A stretch of DNA of 7,864 nt from an uncultured Ruminococcus sp. (GCA_947178195.1 CAMWXM010000128.1:1-7864); one strand, 5' to 3'. Positions 1 to 7,528 are shown, counted from the stretch's first letter. Made by a program: numbers and translations. The notes: generated from the sequence alone by a model not told the origin.

Positions 1-1080
1 ATTATATTTCTCAGACTGAGATTTAATAAGTTCTTCATCATCAAAATAATTTATTTTCATAGCATTTTTTACTTCCAAGAGAGTATGTGCAGCCCTTTGT
101 CTTGCGGTTTCACTGCCTTTTTTCAGTACTTCATAAATATACGGAATATCCTTTTCAAGCTCTTTGCGCTTTTTTCTTATGGGTTCAAGCTCTTCTTCAA
201 GAACGCTGTTCAGGAATTTTTTTACTTTTACATCGCCCAGTCCCCCACGCTTATAGTGGTCTTTCAGTTCGTCAAGATTTGCATAATCCGGCAGATATTT
301 TTCAAATTGCTCTGGTTTGCAGAAAGCGTCAAGATATGTAAAAACTGTATTTCCCTCGATTTTTCCCGGATCGCTTACCTTTACATGGTCAGGGTCGGTA
401 TACATGCTCATGATTTTCTTTTTGATAACCTCTGGGTCATCTGAAAGATAGATACAGTTCCCCAGAGATTTGCTCATTTTTGCTTTTCCGTCAGTACCCG
501 GCAGTCTTAAACAAGCCTTATTATCGGGCAGCAAAATATCCGGTTCCACAAGGGTCTCCCCGTAAACGCTGTTAAATTTGTGAACGATCTCTCGTGTCTG
601 TTCTATCATAGGCATCTGGTCTTCGCCAACAGGTACTGTAGTAGCTTTAAATGCTGTAATATCTGACGCCTGGCTTATAGGATAGGTAAAAAAGCCGACA
701 GGAATGCTTGCTTCAAAATTACGCATTTTAATTTCTGTTTTAACTGTAGGATTTCTCTGAAGCCTTGATACTGTAACAAGATTCATATAGTAAAACGAAA
801 GTTCGCAAAGTTCCGGTATTTGGGACTGTATAAAAAGAGTCGATTTTTCCGGGTCAAGTCCGCATGACATATAATCCAGAGCAACTTCAATAATATTCTG
901 ACGAACCTTTTCGGGATTATCTGCATTATCGGTAAGCGCCTGAGCGTCAGCGATCATTATGTTTATTTCATCAAATTCTCCTGAATTTTGCAGCTCTACT
1001 CTTCTTTTAAGTGAACCGACATAATGTCCTACATGAAGTCTGCCTGTGGGACGGTCGCCGGTTAAGATTATTTTTTTCAC
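1..1080 (-). CDS. trpS: Tryptophanyl-tRNA synthetase, 3' end cut by window edge
   Basis: This gene encodes the cytoplasmic class Ic aminoacyl-tRNA synthetase that activates tryptophan with ATP and loads it onto tRNA-Trp. I translated 360 codons from the GTG at 1080-1078 to the left edge without meeting a stop. The HIGH signature is at residues 16-19 (HVGH, after TGRL) and KMSKS is at 201-205. The family stretch VPVGEDQ is at 149-155. Asp140, in YPISQASD, matches the indole-binding aspartate of bacterial TrpRS. The helical anticodon-binding region follows to about residue 340. Bacterial TrpRS is usually about 330-350 residues, so the stop should lie just outside the window; residues 341-360 form a short polar tail. 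GTG is chosen as the start because AGGAGG lies 7 nt upstream and the family N-terminus (KKIILTGDRPTG) begins right there. It has its own promoter. The family assignment is very secure; only the exact C-terminus is unseen. Confidence 0.97.
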   Translation of the reverse strand, partial: MKKIILTGDRPTGRLHVGHYVGSLKRRVELQNSGEFDEINIMIADAQALTDNADNPEKVRQNIIEVALDYMSCGLDPEKSTLFIQSQIPELCELSFYYMNLVTVSRLQRNPTVKTEIKMRNFEASIPVGFFTYPISQASDITAFKATTVPVGEDQMPMIEQTREIVHKFNSVYGETLVEPDILLPDNKACLRLPGTDGKAKMSKSLGNCIYLSDDPEVIKKKIMSMYTDPDHVKVSDPGKIEGNTVFTYLDAFCKPEQFEKYLPDYANLDELKDHYKRGGLGDVKVKKFLNSVLEEELEPIRKKRKELEKDIPYIYEVLKKGSETARQRAAHTLLEVKNAMKINYFDDEELIKSQSEKYN

Positions 1081-1087
1081 GATTTTT

Positions 1088-1093
1088 CCTCCT
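1088..1093 (-). promoter_or_regulatory. Ribosome binding site that fixes the trpS GTG start
   Basis: The minus strand reads AGGAGG here, 7 nt before the GTG at 1080. This is a full-strength Shine-Dalgarno at ideal spacing and supports GTG as the true initiation codon. Confidence 0.9.
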
Positions 1094-1126
1094 GCATCAA
1101 ATAAGTGTGTAGTATTACCTATAAAA

Positions 1127-1155
1127 AGTATACATTAAAAAATCGGATTTGTCAA
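1127..1155 (-). promoter_or_regulatory. Sigma-A type promoter of trpS
   Basis: On the minus strand there is a perfect -35 box TTGACA (1155-1150), a 17-nt spacer, and a -10 box TATACT (1132-1127) with five of six consensus positions. The predicted transcription start is near 1120, which leaves a leader of only about 40 nt before the GTG. That is too short for a T-box riboswitch, which is a common control of synthetase genes in Firmicutes. The sequence therefore suggests strong, largely constitutive transcription. Confidence 0.88.
1129..1150 (-). repeat. Copy 1 of a 22-nt repeated motif, in the trpS promoter
   Basis: These 22 bases match 7592-7613 at 21 positions in the same orientation; the one difference is position 1135 (T on the plus strand, A at 7598). 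The minus-strand core is AAATCCGATTTTTTA, then one variable base, then TGTATA. In this copy the motif covers the whole promoter spacer, one base of the -35 box, and the first four bases of the -10 box. Confidence 0.75.
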
Positions 1156-1255
1156 TATTTAAATTCTGATATGTCAGCTGGGTTTATGAGAAATTATGAT
1201 TTTTTATTTAAATACTATTTTTTAGGCAATATGGCATATTTGTGCAGCGTTTATT

Positions 1256-3076
1256 TTATTCTGTAGCTGTTGCTGACAGCTTATACTTTTGCTTAAATTC
1301 TTCAAAGGCTTCGATATACTCTTTTGAACCGCCTTTATGAACGGTATCGATATATTCATGATGATTTACAGATGCTTTTTTATTGTAATAATTGCGGCTT
1401 AAAACGTGTACTGCAACATTTGAACAATGATCCGCTATACGTTCCATATCAGAAAGCATATCAAGAAAGTATATACCGCTGTCAATAACGCATTTACCTG
1501 ATTTAAGACGATCTATATGTTTGTTTTTGAGTAAGTTTTCAAGATAATCTATAGTTTCTTCAAGAGGCTCTATTTTTCTGACAGTTTTAAGGTCGTCATA
1601 TTCAACGGAGGTTATAGCCATATCTATGATTTCCAGTGCAGCGCTTGAAATGACCTTTAATTCAGAAACGGCGACTTCCGACAATTTTTTATTGGCTTCA
1701 TTCATATTTTCCGCATACTGCATTATATTTACGGAATAATCTCCGATTCGTTCCAGGTCGGTAATAATATGCAGCAGGGAAGTGACCGATTTACTTTCTG
1801 AAACATTCAATTCACAATCTGTAATAGATACAAGATAAGAATTAAGCCTGTCCTCGATACGGTCTATAATATTTTCGTATTCTTTGATACGTTCAACACG
1901 TTTAGGGTCAAATTCACTGTGAAGTTCGCAGCTCATTTTAAAATTTTCCCTTGCAAGCTTACCCATATATGATGCGGCATTGTTTGCATACTGGATTGCC
2001 AGAGAAGGGGATTTGAGAAAACGTGAATCGAGCATTGTTTCAGCTGAATCTGATACCATATCGTCTTCATCTTCTTCTGCCTTTGAGCGGATTGTCCAGA
2101 CGGCAAGCTTTTCAAGAAGCTTATGAAATGGTATAAATACTACGGTAACAATAACATTGAACAGAGTATGGAAATTGGCAATAGAACCCATGCTCATAGT
2201 GTCGTTCCACATAGGAATAAGGTCAAATGCCTTTAAAATATACACGGCGATAAGGAATAAAAACGTTCCGATAAGGTTGAAATACAAATGAACCATAGCA
2301 GCTCTTTTGGCATTTTTGCTTGCTCCGATACTTGATATGACCGATGTTGAGCATGTACCGATATTTTGTCCCATAATTATCGGAAAAGCTGCCGCAAATT
2401 TTAAAACGCCGGTTGCCGATACTGCCTGTAATATACCCACAGAGGCTGAGGAACTTTGCAGAAGAGCGGTAACAACTGCGCCTACAAGAATACCCAGCAC
2501 AGGATTTTCAAGGCTTGCAAATGCACTTCTGAACGCTTCCAACTCAGAAAGAGGTTTAACGGCAGCTGTAAGTGAGAGCATACCGGTAAAAAGTACGCCA
2601 AGACCCATGCCAATATCTCCGATTGCACGGATAGTATCTTTTTTAGAAATAAGAATAATTACTATTCCTGCCACAGCAAGCATTGGTGCAAGATAATCAG
2701 GAGTAAGAAACTGCATAAACGAACCCAGAGAATCGTTGCTCTCAAGGTCTCCCAGACGGAGTATCTGTCCCGTAATGGTAGTACCAATATTTGCACCCAT
2801 TATAATTCCCACAGCGGCGGACAGAGGAAGTATTCCCGAGTTTACAAGTCCTACTACAATAACCGTAGTAGCGCCTGAGCTTTGAATTACAGCCGTTACC
2901 ACTGCGCCCAAAAGAACGGCTTTTAAAATATTATTTGTAAGCTTTTCAAGAATTTTTTCCATTTTACCGCCGGAAATTTTTTCAAGTCCCGACCCCAGCA
3001 CATTCATACCGTAAAGAAGAAGCGCAATTCCGCCGAACGCAGTAATTACAGTTTGAACAATTTGTGTTGTTGACAT
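1256..3076 (-). CDS. Na+/phosphate cotransporter family protein with C-terminal PhoU-like domain
   Basis: This 606-residue inner-membrane protein belongs to the Na/Pi cotransporter II-related family (YjbB/NptA-like), which moves phosphate across the membrane coupled to sodium. It shows the family's inverted duplication: repeat 1 has QSSGATT (65-71) and GANIGTT (94-100), and repeat 2 has QSSSAS (207-212) and GQNIGTCSTS (236-245). Hydrophobic segments run from about residue 10 to 315. An acidic linker (AEEDEDD, 333-339) leads to a cytoplasmic helical PhoU-like domain (about 350-565) with both metal-binding signatures, DLERIGDYSVN (440-450) and DMERIADHCSN (543-553). The length is typical for the fused family. 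The ATG start has AGGAGG 5 nt upstream. In characterised relatives such as E. coli YjbB the direction can be phosphate export, so import versus export cannot be told from sequence. The gene lies downstream of parC but has its own promoter. Confidence 0.95.
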   Translation of the reverse strand: MSTTQIVQTVITAFGGIALLLYGMNVLGSGLEKISGGKMEKILEKLTNNILKAVLLGAVVTAVIQSSGATTVIVVGLVNSGILPLSAAVGIIMGANIGTTITGQILRLGDLESNDSLGSFMQFLTPDYLAPMLAVAGIVIILISKKDTIRAIGDIGMGLGVLFTGMLSLTAAVKPLSELEAFRSAFASLENPVLGILVGAVVTALLQSSSASVGILQAVSATGVLKFAAAFPIIMGQNIGTCSTSVISSIGASKNAKRAAMVHLYFNLIGTFLFLIAVYILKAFDLIPMWNDTMSMGSIANFHTLFNVIVTVVFIPFHKLLEKLAVWTIRSKAEEDEDDMVSDSAETMLDSRFLKSPSLAIQYANNAASYMGKLARENFKMSCELHSEFDPKRVERIKEYENIIDRIEDRLNSYLVSITDCELNVSESKSVTSLLHIITDLERIGDYSVNIMQYAENMNEANKKLSEVAVSELKVISSAALEIIDMAITSVEYDDLKTVRKIEPLEETIDYLENLLKNKHIDRLKSGKCVIDSGIYFLDMLSDMERIADHCSNVAVHVLSRNYYNKKASVNHHEYIDTVHKGGSKEYIEAFEEFKQKYKLSATATE

Positions 3077-3114
3077 AAGTTCCTCCTAAGAAATATCCCT
3101 TGGCATAATTATCA

Positions 3115-3137
3115 TTTTAGAGCAGCATTGTCTAAAA
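3115..3137 (-). repeat. Perfect 7-bp inverted repeat in the transporter 5' leader
   Basis: TTTTAGA (3115-3121) and TCTAAAA (3131-3137) are exact reverse complements separated by 9 nt. They lie within the predicted untranslated leader, just downstream of the predicted start. On the minus strand no T-run follows, so it is not an intrinsic terminator there. It could be a 5' stabilising hairpin or an operator, or chance in AT-rich DNA. Confidence 0.4.
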
Positions 3138-3151
3138 GTTTTTCTAAGTTT

Positions 3152-3180
3152 ATTATAACATAATCTGATATAAATGTACA
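3152..3180 (-). promoter_or_regulatory. Promoter of the Na+/phosphate transporter gene
   Basis: The minus strand has a perfect TATAAT (3157-3152) preceded by TG one base upstream, making an extended -10 element. A 17-nt spacer leads back to TGTACA (3180-3175), which matches the -35 consensus at four of six positions. An extended -10 can compensate for a weak -35, or the promoter may depend on an activator. The predicted start is near 3145, giving a leader of about 70 nt. TACA occurs again 11 bp farther upstream, vaguely like the spacing of Pho-box half sites, but I do not claim a PhoP site. Confidence 0.75.
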
Positions 3181-3250
3181 TAGATTGTAATAAAATTTCC
3201 TTTTTTGTCTGTTTAAACAAAAAATAATGTTAAAATCTGAAGAATTATAT

Positions 3251-5488
3251 TTATAGTTCAAGCTGATCATATTCCATTATATCTTTTCCGCCTATTCCTA
3301 CGGCAGGGATAGTCTTTACGCAATATTTTTTTAATTCCTTTATCATATTGTCGTCGGCGACCACTGCGCTGTCAAGAAGATGCTTTCCTTTGAGCGTCAT
3401 TACTTGCACTCCCTGAGTATCCCTGGTAGTTTTATAAGCCATAAGGTCTGTATTAAAAATAAATGCCTTGCCGGAGGATGCTCTCATAAGGATATATACG
3501 TCCTCTTTGATATAAAGCATTGAAACAAGTTTTGATTTGCCTGAATAGGCCTTTGCAAGCTTTTTTCTGTTTGTTTTTGTTTCATATGCTTTAAGAGGTA
3601 CTTTAGCTGCCTTTCCATTTTCAAAAAAGAACAGCATATATCCCTCATAATCTTTGGTATCTACCATATATATTGCTGCTTCGTCAGCTTCGTCAAAGCT
3701 CAGCGATGCCGGAACATATTCACCGAGTACGCTTGCTTTTGTATCATCAAAGGAGCTTGCCTTGGTTTTATAAACCTGACACCGGTCGGTAAAGAAAAGC
3801 AGATCGGTTGAATTTGTCGATTCCTTGTGTATCTTAATAGAATCGCCTTCTTTAAGCTTATGCTCTGAGCTCATTCTCAAAGACTGAGGAGTGATTTTCT
3901 TGAAATATCCGCTTTCCGAGAAAAACAGATTTACCGGATAATCAGGTATATCCTCTTCAATATCAACATCGACAATATCGTTTTTGTAATAAAATAGTGT
4001 ATTTCTGGGCTTGCCGTATTTTTTTGAAACTTCTTTAAGTTCAGATACTATAATATTTCTTATCTTTTTGCTGCTTGAAAGAATATCCTCGGTTTTTGCA
4101 ATTTCATTTTCAAGATCATCGGTTTCCTGGATTCGCTTTAAGATATATTCACGGTTTAAATGACGAAGCTTTATCTCTGCAACATATTCAGCCTGAATAT
4201 CGTCGATGCCAAATCCTATCATAAGATTTGATACAACTTCGCTTTCTTCCTCGGTTTCTCTGACAATTTTAACTGCCTTGTCAATGTCGAGAAGTATTTT
4301 TCCCAGACCTTTGAGGAGATGAAGCTTGTCTTGCATTTTTTTCAGCTCATATTTAAGCCGTCTTTTTACGCAAACTTCCCTGAATTCTATCCATTGCTCT
4401 AAGATTTCTTTTACACCCATAACCTTTGGCACGCCGCCGATAAGTATATTAAAATTGCAGGCAAAGCTGTCCTGAAGGGGAGTGAGCCTGAACAGCTTGT
4501 TCATAAGCTTTTCGGGGTCTGTACCTCTTTTTAAGTCAATAGCGATTTTCAGACCGTTCAAATCAGTTTCATCACGAATATATGAAATTTCACGAATTTT
4601 TCCGATTTTCACAAGCTCGATTATTTTTTCTATAATTGCCTCTATGGTAGTGCTGTAGGGTATCTGGGTTATTTCTATGCAGTTTGCCGATTTATCATAA
4701 TTATATTTTGAGCGCAGCTTTACAGAGCCTCTTCCAGTTGCTAATATCTGCTTCATTTCCTCGTCGTCGTAAAGCATAAATCCACCGCCGGGGAAGTCAG
4801 GTCCTTTAAGAGTGCTGATAATATCGTGGTCGGGATTTTTTATAAGCGCAATACAGGTTTCGCATACCTCTGCTAAATTAAACGGACACACATTGCTTGC
4901 CATAGATACGGCAATACCCATATTTGCATTTACTAAAACAGTAGGGAATGTTGCCGGCAGCAGTGTAGGTTCGGTGGTGGAATTATCGTAATTGGGTACG
5001 AAATCTACCGTATCTTTATCTATATCCCTGAAAAGCTCATTGCATATTGGATCCAGCTTTACCTCGGTATATCTTGAAGCAGCATAAGCCATATCCCTTG
5101 AATACTGCTTGCCGAAATTTCCCTTCGAGTCTACAAAAGGATGAAGAAGTGTTCCGTTGCCCCTTGAAAGACGCACCATAGTTTCATAAATTGCGCCGTC
5201 ACCGTGAGGGTTAAGCTTCATAGTTTCGCCGACCACATTGGCGGATTTAGTACGCTTTCCCGTAAGAAGTCCCTGTTTATACATAGTGTATAACAGCTTT
5301 CGGTGGGAAGGCTTGAAGCCGTCTATTTCAGGTAGCGCTCTTGAAACGATAACGCTTACGGCATAGGGCATATAATTTTTTATTAAGGTATCAGTTATTT
5401 TTTCATCAATAACAACTCCTGCGTTTTCAATAAAAGCATCGGGAGTATTTTTTTTATCTGAATTATTTTTACTTGGTTTTTTAGCCAT
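3251..5488 (-). CDS. parC: Type IIA topoisomerase A subunit, topoisomerase IV ParC-like
   Basis: This 745-residue protein is the DNA-cleaving and religating subunit that pairs with the ParE-like protein encoded just upstream. The winged-helix/tower region (about 35-365) holds the catalytic Arg139-Tyr140 in AASRYTEVKL; Tyr140 forms the covalent DNA link. NPHGDGAIYE (93-102) is the quinolone-determining segment and GPDFPGGG is at 229-236. A long helical coiled-coil region (about 366-490) and a beta-pinwheel C-terminal domain (about 500-735) follow. No GyrA-box (QRRGGKG-like) is visible; the matching loop near 640-650 reads NRKKLAKAYSG. This favours a topoisomerase IV decatenase over gyrase. The N-terminus is a Lys/Asn-rich tail of about 20 residues. 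AAGGAG lies 8 nt before the ATG, and parE ends 15 nt upstream, so the two are co-transcribed. Oddities are Gly98 where most relatives have Ser, and MASNVCPFN where the family usually has MATNIPPHN. It could also be annotated gyrA-like. Confidence 0.88.
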   Translation of the reverse strand: MAKKPSKNNSDKKNTPDAFIENAGVVIDEKITDTLIKNYMPYAVSVIVSRALPEIDGFKPSHRKLLYTMYKQGLLTGKRTKSANVVGETMKLNPHGDGAIYETMVRLSRGNGTLLHPFVDSKGNFGKQYSRDMAYAASRYTEVKLDPICNELFRDIDKDTVDFVPNYDNSTTEPTLLPATFPTVLVNANMGIAVSMASNVCPFNLAEVCETCIALIKNPDHDIISTLKGPDFPGGGFMLYDDEEMKQILATGRGSVKLRSKYNYDKSANCIEITQIPYSTTIEAIIEKIIELVKIGKIREISYIRDETDLNGLKIAIDLKRGTDPEKLMNKLFRLTPLQDSFACNFNILIGGVPKVMGVKEILEQWIEFREVCVKRRLKYELKKMQDKLHLLKGLGKILLDIDKAVKIVRETEEESEVVSNLMIGFGIDDIQAEYVAEIKLRHLNREYILKRIQETDDLENEIAKTEDILSSSKKIRNIIVSELKEVSKKYGKPRNTLFYYKNDIVDVDIEEDIPDYPVNLFFSESGYFKKITPQSLRMSSEHKLKEGDSIKIHKESTNSTDLLFFTDRCQVYKTKASSFDDTKASVLGEYVPASLSFDEADEAAIYMVDTKDYEGYMLFFFENGKAAKVPLKAYETKTNRKKLAKAYSGKSKLVSMLYIKEDVYILMRASSGKAFIFNTDLMAYKTTRDTQGVQVMTLKGKHLLDSAVVADDNMIKELKKYCVKTIPAVGIGGKDIMEYDQLEL

Positions 5489-5503
5489 TCTTTAAACTCC
5501 TTT

Positions 5504-7486
5504 TTATGAGATATCTGCCATATCAAGATAATCGCTGCCGTATTCGGCAATATAATCCTTTCTTTCCTGAAGATTATCTCCTAAAAGCATATCGAAAATC
5601 TGAGTCGTGGCCTCGATATCGGAGGGTGAAACCTTAATAAGTCTTCTTGTTTCCGGATTCATAGTGGTAAGCGACATCATTTCAGGTTCGTTTTCACCAA
5701 GTCCTTTTGAACGCTGAAGTGAAAATTTTTTTTCTCCGATAATCTTCAGAATATCCGCTTTTTCCTTTTCGTTGTATGCAAAATAGGTTTTGTCCTTGGT
5801 AGTAATTTCAAAAAGCGGCGATTCGGCAATATAAACATATCCCTGCTGAATAAGAGTCGGCGTTAAACGGTAAAGCATTGTAAGCACAAGTGTTCTTATC
5901 TGAAAACCGTCTACGTCCGCATCAGTACAGATAACTATTTTATTCCATTTAAGATTTTCTATATTAAACATAGAAATATCTTTGTTGGCTTTTGTGGTGA
6001 CCTCCACTCCGCAGCCTAAAACTTTCATAATATCGGTTATAATCTCATTTTTGAATATTTTAGCGTAGTCGGCTTTAAGGCAGTTGAGTATTTTACCTCT
6101 GATAGGTATGACCGCCTGAAACTCGGATTCTCTTGCAAGCTTTACCGCCCCCAAAGCTGAATCGCCCTCCACGATATACAGCTCACGCCTTGAGACGTCT
6201 TTGGTACGGCAATCTACAAATTTTTTTACCATATTTGATAAATCTATTGTACCTGCAAGCTTTTTTTTCAAATTAAGGCGTGTTTTTTCGGCATTTTCAC
6301 GGCTGCGCTTGTTTACCATTACCTGTTCGGAAATTCTCAGAGCCTCATCTGGATTTTCAATGAAATAGATTTCAAGCTGATGCTTTAAAAATTCCGTCAT
6401 GGCTTCGTAAATAAATTTATTTGTAATAGCTTTTTTGGTTTGGTTTTCATAAGACGTCTGGGTAGAAAATGAGGAAGAAACTAAAATAAGACAGTCTTCA
6501 ACATCGGCAAAGGTGATTTTGCTTTCATTTTTATTGTATTTGTTATTATTTTTAAGATAAGAATCTATCTGAGACACAAAAGCCTGTTTTACTGCTCTTT
6601 CGGGAGAGCCGCCGTGTTCGAGAAAGCTTGAATTGTGATAATATTCTATCTGCTTGATTTTATTTGAAAAGGTGAGTGCAAATGCCATTTTTACTTTGTA
6701 TTCAGGTTTATCCTCTCTGTCACGACCCACACGTTCTGCGCTCCAATTTTGTATCGAGGTAAGGGGACTTTCACCGGCTATTTCTGATACATAGTCAAAA
6801 ATACCGTTTTCATATAAAAATTCTGTTTCCTCAAAGCTGCCGTCCTCACGCTGAAAACGATAGATAAAAAGCAGATTAGGATTCACCACAGCCTGACGCT
6901 TTAAAATATCCCGAAAATATTCGTCCCTTACGTTTATATCAGTAAAAACGTCCAGATCTGGCTTCCATCTGGTTTTAGTACCTGTTTGCGTTACATTTGT
7001 TTTGACTTTTTTAAGTCCGCCGACGTTTTCACCCTTTTCAAAATGAAGATTATATTTATAATTATCTCTTATAATTTCAACATCCATAAATTCTGATGAA
7101 AACTGAGTAGCGCACAGACCAAGTCCGTTAAGTCCCAGAGAATATTCGTACATATCAGAAGAATCATCATATTTTCCGCCGGCATAAAGCTCGCAGTAAA
7201 CCAGTTCCCAGTTAAAACGCTCTTCGGATTTGTTATAATCGACCGGACAGCCACGTCCGAAATCTTCGACTTCTATTACATTATCTTTATATTTTGTTAT
7301 AATTATTTTTTTACCAAAGCCTGAACGTGCCTCGTCAATAGAATTTGAAATAACCTCAAATACAGAATGCTCACAGCCATCAAGTCCGTCCGAACCAAAA
7401 ATAACTCCCGGACGTTTTCTGACCTTATCAGGACCTTTAAGCATGGTAATACTTTCATTTCCGTAATCCTGTTGTTTTTTTGCCAT
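5504..7486 (-). CDS. parE: Type IIA topoisomerase B subunit, topoisomerase IV ParE-like
   Basis: This 660-residue protein is the ATPase and TOPRIM subunit of a DNA topoisomerase that passes one duplex through another. The GHKL ATPase comes first: Glu44, Asn48 and Asp51 in the N-box (EVISNSIDEA), Asp75-Gly77-Gly79 (DFGRG), the glycine lid SLGLNGLG (116-123), and the transducer lysine in ENQTKK (347-352). The TOPRIM domain has EGDSALG (440-446), PIRGKILN (461-468) and TDADVDG (521-527). The C-terminal signature KGLGENEPEMM is at 594-604, followed by TTMNPETRRLIKV. The length suits ParE or short GyrB (about 630-660). The lid (usually SGGLHGVG) and TOPRIM motif (usually EGDSAGG) are divergent, though catalytic acids are kept. 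The ATG is the only reasonable start, with AAGGAG upstream at longer than usual spacing. The name parE rests on its pairing with a partner lacking a GyrA-box and on the absence of recF/dnaA nearby; gyrB is the alternative. Confidence 0.88.
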   Translation of the reverse strand: MAKKQQDYGNESITMLKGPDKVRKRPGVIFGSDGLDGCEHSVFEVISNSIDEARSGFGKKIIITKYKDNVIEVEDFGRGCPVDYNKSEERFNWELVYCELYAGGKYDDSSDMYEYSLGLNGLGLCATQFSSEFMDVEIIRDNYKYNLHFEKGENVGGLKKVKTNVTQTGTKTRWKPDLDVFTDINVRDEYFRDILKRQAVVNPNLLFIYRFQREDGSFEETEFLYENGIFDYVSEIAGESPLTSIQNWSAERVGRDREDKPEYKVKMAFALTFSNKIKQIEYYHNSSFLEHGGSPERAVKQAFVSQIDSYLKNNNKYNKNESKITFADVEDCLILVSSSFSTQTSYENQTKKAITNKFIYEAMTEFLKHQLEIYFIENPDEALRISEQVMVNKRSRENAEKTRLNLKKKLAGTIDLSNMVKKFVDCRTKDVSRRELYIVEGDSALGAVKLARESEFQAVIPIRGKILNCLKADYAKIFKNEIITDIMKVLGCGVEVTTKANKDISMFNIENLKWNKIVICTDADVDGFQIRTLVLTMLYRLTPTLIQQGYVYIAESPLFEITTKDKTYFAYNEKEKADILKIIGEKKFSLQRSKGLGENEPEMMSLTTMNPETRRLIKVSPSDIEATTQIFDMLLGDNLQERKDYIAEYGSDYLDMADIS

Positions 7487-7499
7487 ATTAATTTAAACT

Positions 7500-7505
7500 C
7501 TCCTT
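7500..7505 (-). promoter_or_regulatory. Ribosome binding site of parE, long spacing
   Basis: The minus strand reads AAGGAG (continuing AG), followed by 13 nt of mostly A and T before the ATG at 7486. The usual gap is 5-9 nt, so initiation may be less efficient than for parC, whose AAGGAG sits 8 nt from its start. No closer alternative start or stronger site is seen. Confidence 0.65.
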
Positions 7506-7528
7506 ATATCAGTCGTTGCTTTAAGGCA

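Larger units (their letters stand above)
1081..1255. other. Spacer between transporter gene and trpS
   Basis: This 175-base AT-rich stretch holds the trpS promoter and ribosome binding site. It also has an imperfect 12-nt dyad, CTGATATGTCAG at 1166-1177, about 11 nt upstream of the -35 box; it is too short to call an operator with confidence. I looked for an intrinsic terminator of the upstream transporter gene on the minus strand and found only a weak, bulged hairpin near 1231-1246 that is not followed by a T-run. Confidence 0.6.
3077..3250. other. Spacer between parC and the transporter gene
   Basis: This 174-base stretch contains the transporter promoter, leader hairpin and ribosome binding site (AGGAGG at 3087-3082). 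Just after the parC stop there is an A/T dyad: TTTTTTGT (3201-3208) pairs with ACAAAAAA (3217-3224), around the palindrome TGTTTAAACA (3210-3219). It lacks GC pairs and has no T-run after it on the minus strand, so I do not call it a terminator. No other gene or RNA is apparent. Confidence 0.5.

Noticed and set aside
85..444. Plus-strand open frames (119 aa, and 84 aa at 87-341) over the left end
   Set aside because: They are antisense to the trpS coding region, lack a ribosome binding site and show no recognisable protein features; trpS is unambiguous on the minus strand.
1166..1177. Short dyad CTGATATGTCAG as a trpS operator
   Set aside because: It is imperfect, short, and upstream of the -35 box; too likely by chance.
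1933..2115. Minus-strand 60-codon frame inside the transporter gene
   Set aside because: It is an out-of-frame shadow of the gene between the membrane domain and the PhoU-like domain, with no support of its own.
2307..2696. Plus-strand 129-codon open frame
   Set aside because: It lies antisense to conserved membrane repeats of the transporter, whose codon pattern keeps the opposite frame open by chance.
3201..3224. A/T dyad after parC as an intrinsic terminator
   Set aside because: The stem is almost only A-T pairs and no T-run follows on the transcribed strand; not convincing.
7069..7254. Minus-strand 61-codon frame inside parE
   Set aside because: It is out of frame with the conserved ATPase domain and has no features.
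7501..7515. TGATATAAGG as an extended -10 promoter for parE
   Set aside because: No -35 box lies upstream and transcription would start at or after the ribosome binding site, leaving it out of the message.
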